Source: Mesorhizobium intechi (lineage in GTDB: Bacteria > Pseudomonadota > Alphaproteobacteria > Rhizobiales > Rhizobiaceae). From it: DNA of 64,000 nt. Positions 57,449-64,000 of the stretch are shown here, piece after piece. The DNA lies in assembly GCF_002879535.1 (NCBI RefSeq), contig NZ_PNOT02000239.1, forward strand, positions 17,342-81,341, given 5' to 3'. The position numbers were made by a program, and so were the translations under genes. Every line of letters starts with the position of its first letter. Position 1 is the first letter of the stretch. The notes beneath the pieces were generated by a model, which ran no database searches, had not been told where the DNA came from, and saw nothing but the letters and a program-made list of their open reading frames with translations.

Positions 57449-58804
57449 ATGAAGAAAATGCTTTTGCTGGGTGTTGCGTTTGGTGCGCTCGCCCTGAACA
57501 CGCCCGCGCATGCCGAATTGAAGTTCAAGCCAGGCGAGGACAAGCGCTTCAACTGGGCAAACTTCGAGGACCTCAAGAAAGTCGACCTCAAGGGCGAGAC
57601 GCTTACCATCTTCGGGCCGTGGCGCGGCGAGGATGAGGCGCTTGTCCGTTCGGTGCTCGACTATTTCTCCGAGGCGACCGGCGCGGAGGTGAAATACTCC
57701 TCGTCCGAAAACTACGAGCAGCAGATCGTCATCGACACCCAGGCCGGCAGCCCGCCGAACATCGCCGTCCTGCCGCAGCCGGGCCTGATCCAGGACCTGG
57801 CTTCCAAGGGCGTGCTGACCCCGCTGGGCGACGACGTCGCCGCCTGGGTCAAGGAAAACTACGCCGCCGGCGACTCCTGGGCCAAGCTCGGCACCTATAC
57901 CGGCAAGGACGGCAAGCCGGGATTCTATGCCTTTCCCTACAAGATCGACGTGAAGGGACTGGTGTGGTACTCGCCCGACAATTTCCAGGAGGCCGGCTAC
58001 AAGGTCCCGAAGACGCAAGAGGAACTGGCCGAGCTCGAGAAGAAGATCATCGCCGATGGTGGCAAGCCCTGGTGTATCGGGCTTGGTTCCGGCGGCGCGA
58101 CCGGATGGCCGGCGACCGACTGGGTCGAGGACATCATGCTGAGGACGCAGCCGCCGGAAGTCTACGACAAGTGGGTCAAGAACGAGATCCCGTTCACCGA
58201 TCCGGCGGTGGTCAGCGCCATCGACATCTTCGGCAAGATCGCGACCGACGACAAGATGGTGGATGGCGGCGCCAAGGCTGTGGCCGCGACCGACTTCCGT
58301 GACAGCCCGAAGGGCCTCTTCACCGTGCCGCCGAAGTGCTACATGCACCATCAGGCATCGTTCATCCCGTCCTTCTTCCCGGAGGGCGTGAAGCTCGGGC
58401 AGGATGCGGACTTCTTCCCCTACCCGCCCTACGCCTCCAAGCCGGAACTCGGAAACCCGCTGGAAGTCGCCGGAACGCTGGTGATGATCACCAAGGATTC
58501 CAAGGCTTCGCGCGAATTCATCAAGTTCCTCGAAATGCCGCTCGCGCATGAACTGTGGATGGCGCAGAAGAGCTTCGTCACCCCCTTCAAGGGCGCCAAC
58601 AAGGACGCCTATGGCAGCGATGCGCTGAAGAAGCAGGGCGAGATCCTGGTCGGAGCGACGACAGTGCGCTTCGACGGTTCCGACCTGATGCCCGGCAAGG
58701 TGGGCGCCGGCTCATTCTGGACTGGCATGATCGATCTGGTCGGCGGCAAGTCCGCCCAGGACGTGGCGGCCGACATCCAGAAGAGCTGGGACGCAATCAA
58801 GTAG
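57449..58804 (+). CDS. aglE: Alpha-glucoside ABC transporter substrate-binding protein
   Basis: This 451 aa protein has a Sec signal peptide (KKMLLLGVAFGALALNTPAH, cut near AHA-E) and a type 1 solute-binding fold (LTIFGPWRGEDEALVRSVLD; PNIAVLPQPGLIQDLASKGV; FPYKIDVKGLVWYSPDNFQE). The order aglE-F-G-A-K and the divergent aglR match the Sinorhizobium alpha-glucoside (sucrose, maltose, trehalose) system. ATG 57449 has GGGAGGA 6 bases upstream; the longer frame to 57311 covers promoter DNA. Confidence 0.94.
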   Translation: MKKMLLLGVAFGALALNTPAHAELKFKPGEDKRFNWANFEDLKKVDLKGETLTIFGPWRGEDEALVRSVLDYFSEATGAEVKYSSSENYEQQIVIDTQAGSPPNIAVLPQPGLIQDLASKGVLTPLGDDVAAWVKENYAAGDSWAKLGTYTGKDGKPGFYAFPYKIDVKGLVWYSPDNFQEAGYKVPKTQEELAELEKKIIADGGKPWCIGLGSGGATGWPATDWVEDIMLRTQPPEVYDKWVKNEIPFTDPAVVSAIDIFGKIATDDKMVDGGAKAVAATDFRDSPKGLFTVPPKCYMHHQASFIPSFFPEGVKLGQDADFFPYPPYASKPELGNPLEVAGTLVMITKDSKASREFIKFLEMPLAHELWMAQKSFVTPFKGANKDAYGSDALKKQGEILVGATTVRFDGSDLMPGKVGAGSFWTGMIDLVGGKSAQDVAADIQKSWDAIK

Positions 58805-58844
58805 GCCGCAACCGGCAAGCTGGAACCATACTGATCCTCCTGCA

Positions 58845-58868
58845 GGATCCGGGCCACGGCCCGGGTCC
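58845..58868. other. Hairpin between aglE and aglF
   Basis: CCGGGC and GCCCGG form a strong stem with a 4-base loop, extended by GGA/TCC across a mismatch. It has no T-run. Such hairpins between a binding-protein gene and its permeases commonly protect the upstream mRNA and give more binding protein than permease. Confidence 0.5.
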
Positions 58869-58981
58869 GACCGGCGGCATACGCCGGAAGCCTTCGCGTT
58901 TCGATTGTTCCGAATGACCCACAAAGTCGGTGCATGCGACCGCCAGCTTGCCTGGCTGGTCACGCACAGGGAGAGGGACCC

Positions 58982-59995
58982 ATGGCGGCTCAGATTTTCT
59001 CGGCCATTTTCGTCATCATCATCGGCGTCGGCGGCTGTGTCGCCTACTTCTGGGGCGCCAACAAACTGCTGGACCTGACCTTCCCCTCGCGCGGGGTCAC
59101 CGGCACGGCTGCCGTCAACAATCTGCGCCGGCAGGGCCTTGTGCGGCCATGGCTGTTCGTCGGCCCCGCGCTGATCATTCTCACCATCTACCTGATCTAC
59201 CCGGTGATCGCGACACTATGGCTCTCCTTCCTCGACCGCGGCGGCACCAGTTTCGTCGGGCTCGCCAACTACGAGTGGGCGTTGCGCGATCCAGACCTTC
59301 GACGCTCGATCCTGAACAACCTGCTGTGGCTGGCGGTGGTGCCGGCGGCCTGCACCTTCCTGGGCCTGATCATCGCCGTGCTCACCGACAAGATCTGGTG
59401 GGGCACGATCGCCAAGAGCCTGATCTTCCTGCCGCTGGCCATCTCCTTTGTCGGCGCCAGCGTGATCTGGAAGTTCATTTACGAATATCGCGGCGAGGGC
59501 CAGGTGCAGATCGGCCTGCTCAACGCCATCATCCAGCATTTCGGCGGCCAGCCGCAGGTGTGGATATCGCTGCCGTTCTGGAACAATTTCTTCCTGATGA
59601 TCATCCTGATCTGGATCCAGACCGGCTTTGCCATGGTCATCCTGTCCTCGGCGCTGCGCGGCATTCCGGAGGAGACGCTGGAGGCCGCGGTCATCGACGG
59701 CGCCAACCCGTTCCAGATCTTCTGGAAGATCATGGTGCCGCAGATCTGGGGCACCATCGCCGTCGTCTGGACTACGATCACCATCCTGGTGCTCAAGGTT
59801 TTCGACATCGTGCTGACCATGACCAACGGCCAGTGGAACAGCCAGGTGCTGGCCAATCTGATGTTCGACTGGATGTTCAGAGGCGGCGGCGATTTCGGCC
59901 GCGGCGCAACCATCGCCATCATCATCATGATAGCGGTCATCCCGATCATGGTCTGGAACATCCGCCAGGCGAACAAAGAGACGGGGGGACATTGA
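58982..59995 (+). CDS. aglF: Alpha-glucoside ABC transporter permease AglF
   Basis: This 337 aa MalF-like permease has an N-terminal helix (IFSAIFVIIIGVGGCVAYFW), a MalF-type second helix region (RPWLFVGPALIILTIYLIYP) and the EAA loop EETLEAAVIDGANPFQIFWK, IMVPQIWGTI. It forms the channel with AglG. ATG 58982 follows GGGAGAGGGACC. It precedes aglG by one base. Confidence 0.94.
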   Translation: MAAQIFSAIFVIIIGVGGCVAYFWGANKLLDLTFPSRGVTGTAAVNNLRRQGLVRPWLFVGPALIILTIYLIYPVIATLWLSFLDRGGTSFVGLANYEWALRDPDLRRSILNNLLWLAVVPAACTFLGLIIAVLTDKIWWGTIAKSLIFLPLAISFVGASVIWKFIYEYRGEGQVQIGLLNAIIQHFGGQPQVWISLPFWNNFFLMIILIWIQTGFAMVILSSALRGIPEETLEAAVIDGANPFQIFWKIMVPQIWGTIAVVWTTITILVLKVFDIVLTMTNGQWNSQVLANLMFDWMFRGGGDFGRGATIAIIIMIAVIPIMVWNIRQANKETGGH

Positions 59996-59996
59996 G

Positions 59997-61151
59997 ATGG
60001 CCGTCGCGACCGGAAAATCCTTCGCCAGCCGTTTCGGCGTCCACATAGCGGTGCTGGTCTTCGTTGCCATCTGGACCATTCCCACACTCGGCATCCTGGT
60101 CTCGTCGCTGCGCGACAAGGACCAGATCGTCGCCTCGGGCTGGTGGAATTCGTTCGCCAGTTCCAGCCAGACCGAGGCCGGGCGGTTGCCGCCGTCCACG
60201 GCGCAGACCCAGAAGGACGGCAAGTACGTTCTCGAGGGCAACATCTTCGGTGATGGCGCCAAGCGCAACATCAGCGCCTTCGGCGTCAAGGCGGCGGCAC
60301 CGACGCAATATCCGGCTGGCTCATCGGCCGATCTGGGTGACGGCGTTACCCTGCAGGTCAATGCCGACGGCAGCTTCGTCATGACCTCGCCCAAGGCGTT
60401 CGAGGGCGATCGCGGCCAGCGCCTCTATTATGCCTCGTCGGCGCCGCCGAAATTCACCACCGACAACTACCAGACGGTGCTGTTCTCGGAAGGCATCGGC
60501 CGCTCGTTCATGAATTCGCTGACCGTCACCATACCGGCGACCGTCATTCCGATCCTGATCGCAGCCTTTGCCGCCTATGCGCTGGCCTGGATGCGGTTTC
60601 CCGGCCGTGCGCTGCTGATCGCGGTCATCATCGGCCTGCTGGTGGTCCCGCTGCAGATGTCGCTGATCCCGCTGCTCAAGCTCTATAACGGCGTCGGTAC
60701 TTTCTTCGGCGTGCCGTCGAAGACCTATCTCGGCATCTGGCTGGCGCATACCGGCTTCGGCCTGCCTTTCGCCATCTACCTGCTAAGGAGCTATATCGCC
60801 GGCCTGCCGCGCGAGATCATGGAATCGGCCCGCATCGACGGCGCCAGCGATTTCGAGATCTTCGTCAAGATCGTGCTGCCGCTGTCCTTCCCGGTGCTGG
60901 CCTCCTTCGCCATCTTCCAGTTCCTGTGGGTATGGAACGATCTCCTGGTGGCGATGGTTTTCCTTGGTACGGCACCCGACCAGATCGTGTTGACGGCCAA
61001 GCTCAACGCGCTGCTCGGCTCTCGCGGCGGCAACTGGGAGATCCTGACGACATCGGCCTTCATCACCATCATCGTACCGCTGATCGTCTTCTTCTCGCTG
61101 CAGCGCTATTTCGTCCGCGGGCTGCTCGCCGGCTCGGTGAAAGGAGGCTGA
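59997..61151 (+). CDS. aglG: Alpha-glucoside ABC transporter permease AglG
   Basis: This 384 aa MalG-like permease has a helix at about 15-37, then a periplasmic segment of about 125 residues (40-165), then five more helices and the EAA loop PREIMESARIDGASDFEIFV. The long loop makes it bigger than the usual roughly 280 aa and is shared by rhizobial AglG proteins as I know them, so it is not an insertion peculiar to this strain. ATG 59997 follows GGGGGGACATTG. Confidence 0.93.
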   Translation: MAVATGKSFASRFGVHIAVLVFVAIWTIPTLGILVSSLRDKDQIVASGWWNSFASSSQTEAGRLPPSTAQTQKDGKYVLEGNIFGDGAKRNISAFGVKAAAPTQYPAGSSADLGDGVTLQVNADGSFVMTSPKAFEGDRGQRLYYASSAPPKFTTDNYQTVLFSEGIGRSFMNSLTVTIPATVIPILIAAFAAYALAWMRFPGRALLIAVIIGLLVVPLQMSLIPLLKLYNGVGTFFGVPSKTYLGIWLAHTGFGLPFAIYLLRSYIAGLPREIMESARIDGASDFEIFVKIVLPLSFPVLASFAIFQFLWVWNDLLVAMVFLGTAPDQIVLTAKLNALLGSRGGNWEILTTSAFITIIVPLIVFFSLQRYFVRGLLAGSVKGG

Positions 61152-61155
61152 AACC

Positions 61156-62820
<1,665 letters not shown>

Positions 62821-62850
62821 AATCTTGAGGAAATCACTGGGAGGACACCA

Positions 62851-63963
62851 ATGGCCGATGTCAATCTGAGACAAGTGAAGAAGTCCTACGGCAATCTCAA
62901 CATTCTCCACGGCATCGACCTCGATATCAAATCGGGCGAGTTCATCGTCTTCGTCGGGCCATCGGGCTGCGGCAAGTCGACCTTGTTGCGTTCCATCGCC
63001 GGGCTGGAGGAAATCACGTCCGGTGAGCTCAAGATCGACGGCGAGGTGGTGAACGACGTGCCGCCGTCGAAGCGCGGCATCGCCATGGTGTTCCAGTCCT
63101 ACGCGCTCTATCCACATATGACGGTCTACGACAACATGGCGTTCTCGATGAAGATCGGCAAGGAAAACAAGGCCGAGATCGACCGCCGCGTGCGCCAGGC
63201 GGCGGAAATCCTGCAGTTGACCAAATATCTCGACCGGCTGCCCAAGGCGATGTCTGGCGGCCAGCGCCAGCGTGTCGCCATCGGCCGCGCCATCGTGCGC
63301 AATCCGAAAGTGTTCCTGTTCGACGAGCCGCTGTCGAACCTTGATGCCGCCCTGCGCGTCGCCACGCGCATCGAGATCGCCAAGCTCAAGGAATCGATGC
63401 CCAACACGACGATGATCTATGTCACCCACGACCAGGTCGAGGCGATGACGCTGGCCGACCGCATCGTCGTGCTCAAGGACGGCCATGTCGAACAGGTCGG
63501 CACGCCGATGGACCTTTACAAGAAACCCGGCAACCTGTTCGTCGCCCAGTTCATCGGCTCACCGGCCATGAACATCCTGCCGGCAACCATCGACAAGACC
63601 GGCAACCCGACCGTCGTCAGCCACGTCGGCGGCCGCAAGGCGACGGTGCCGATCTCGACGCCTGCATCGGCCAAGGGCGCGGCGGTCAGTTTCGGCGTGC
63701 GGCCGGAAGACCTGATGATCGCCAGCGGCGCGGACTATCTGTTCGAAGGAACGGTCGACTATGTCGAACAACTCGGCGAGGTCCAGTTGGTTTATGTCGA
63801 CATCGGCCGCGCCGACCTGCCGCTGGTGACCAAGCTGCCGGGCAATGTCGAGGTCAAGCGCGGTTCGACATTGCGGCTGAGCGCCAATGCCGAGGACCTG
63901 CATATCTTCGACGCGGACGGACATTCCTTCGCGCTGCAAAAGCCCGAAGCAAAAGCGGCTTGA
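62851..63963 (+). CDS. aglK: Alpha-glucoside ABC transporter ATP-binding protein
   Basis: This 370 aa MalK/UgpC-type ATPase has Walker A GPSGCGKST, signature MSGGQRQRVAIGRAIV, Walker B FLFDEPLSNLD and H-loop YVTHDQVEAMTLAD, followed by a C-terminal OB-fold regulatory domain (FGVRPEDLMIA; YVEQLGEVQLVYVDI). It energises AglFG and is last in the visible operon. ATG 62851 has GGGAGG upstream. Only 37 bases follow in the window, with no clear terminator. Confidence 0.95.
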   Translation: MADVNLRQVKKSYGNLNILHGIDLDIKSGEFIVFVGPSGCGKSTLLRSIAGLEEITSGELKIDGEVVNDVPPSKRGIAMVFQSYALYPHMTVYDNMAFSMKIGKENKAEIDRRVRQAAEILQLTKYLDRLPKAMSGGQRQRVAIGRAIVRNPKVFLFDEPLSNLDAALRVATRIEIAKLKESMPNTTMIYVTHDQVEAMTLADRIVVLKDGHVEQVGTPMDLYKKPGNLFVAQFIGSPAMNILPATIDKTGNPTVVSHVGGRKATVPISTPASAKGAAVSFGVRPEDLMIASGADYLFEGTVDYVEQLGEVQLVYVDIGRADLPLVTKLPGNVEVKRGSTLRLSANAEDLHIFDADGHSFALQKPEAKAA

Positions 63964-64000
63964 GGCCGCCGGTCCTGCCGGGTCAAGGCAACAAAAAGAG

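Overview
The window is high-GC chromosomal DNA from an alphaproteobacterium of the Rhizobiales, most likely Mesorhizobium or a close relative. The evidence is the agl alpha-glucoside operon in its rhizobial order, the many solute transporters (TRAP, Dpp/Opp-type, branched-chain amino acid type, CUT1 sugar type), the LacI, AraC, LysR and MarR regulators next to catabolic genes, and a hairpin-rich intergenic repeat of the kind seen in rhizobia. I saw no rRNA, tRNA, CRISPR array, insertion sequence or phage gene.

Layout. 1-4949: the 5' part of a fused indolepyruvate:ferredoxin oxidoreductase, a lipoprotein, a CGNR/ABATE zinc-finger regulator and an orphan LivH-like permease. 5133-9763: a TRAP transporter (small and large permeases) with a zinc alcohol dehydrogenase, facing its binding-protein gene. 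10010-16594: a peptidase C26 amidase, a membrane protein, a LacI/2-hydroxyacid dehydrogenase pair, an EamA exporter, a DUF2000 protein, and AraC and MarR regulators. 16996-20652: a COG0523 metallochaperone, a CDP-diacylglycerol pyrophosphatase, a WD40 protein and a secreted protein. 20810-23601: a class III aminotransferase overlapping a glutamine-synthetase-like ligase. 23688-26395: a DNA-repair pair, a radical SAM protein and a DUF4130-UdgX fusion.

26405-42880 is a purine catabolism island. It runs guanine deaminase, xanthine dehydrogenase (A, B and the C accessory protein), cytochrome-type urate hydroxylase, HIU hydrolase, a fused allantoinase/OHCU decarboxylase, ureidoglycine aminohydrolase and ureidoglycolate lyase. 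A glycerate 2-kinase may carry the glyoxylate carbon onward. A LysR regulator, two LLM flavin monooxygenases and a nucleoside-deaminase-like protein lie within it. Allantoate hydrolysis is the one ring-to-glyoxylate step with no gene in the window.

42978-52824: a CocE/NonD hydrolase, a complete Dpp/Opp-type ABC transporter with two close paralogous binding proteins, and an alkaline-phosphatase-superfamily hydrolase. 52830-52975: a four-hairpin repeat. 53098-55767: an ECF sigma factor, its membrane anti-sigma factor and a secreted subtilase in one overlapping operon. 56064-63963: aglR diverging from aglEFGAK, with LacI-type palindromes between them.

The most interesting units are the radical SAM/UdgX pair, the sigma/anti-sigma/subtilase operon (the anti-sigma periplasmic domain looks like a protease propeptide), the purine island with its unexplained flavoenzymes, and a LacI regulator that seems to need a CTG start codon. 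All product calls come from reading the protein sequences and recognising families; no database search was possible.
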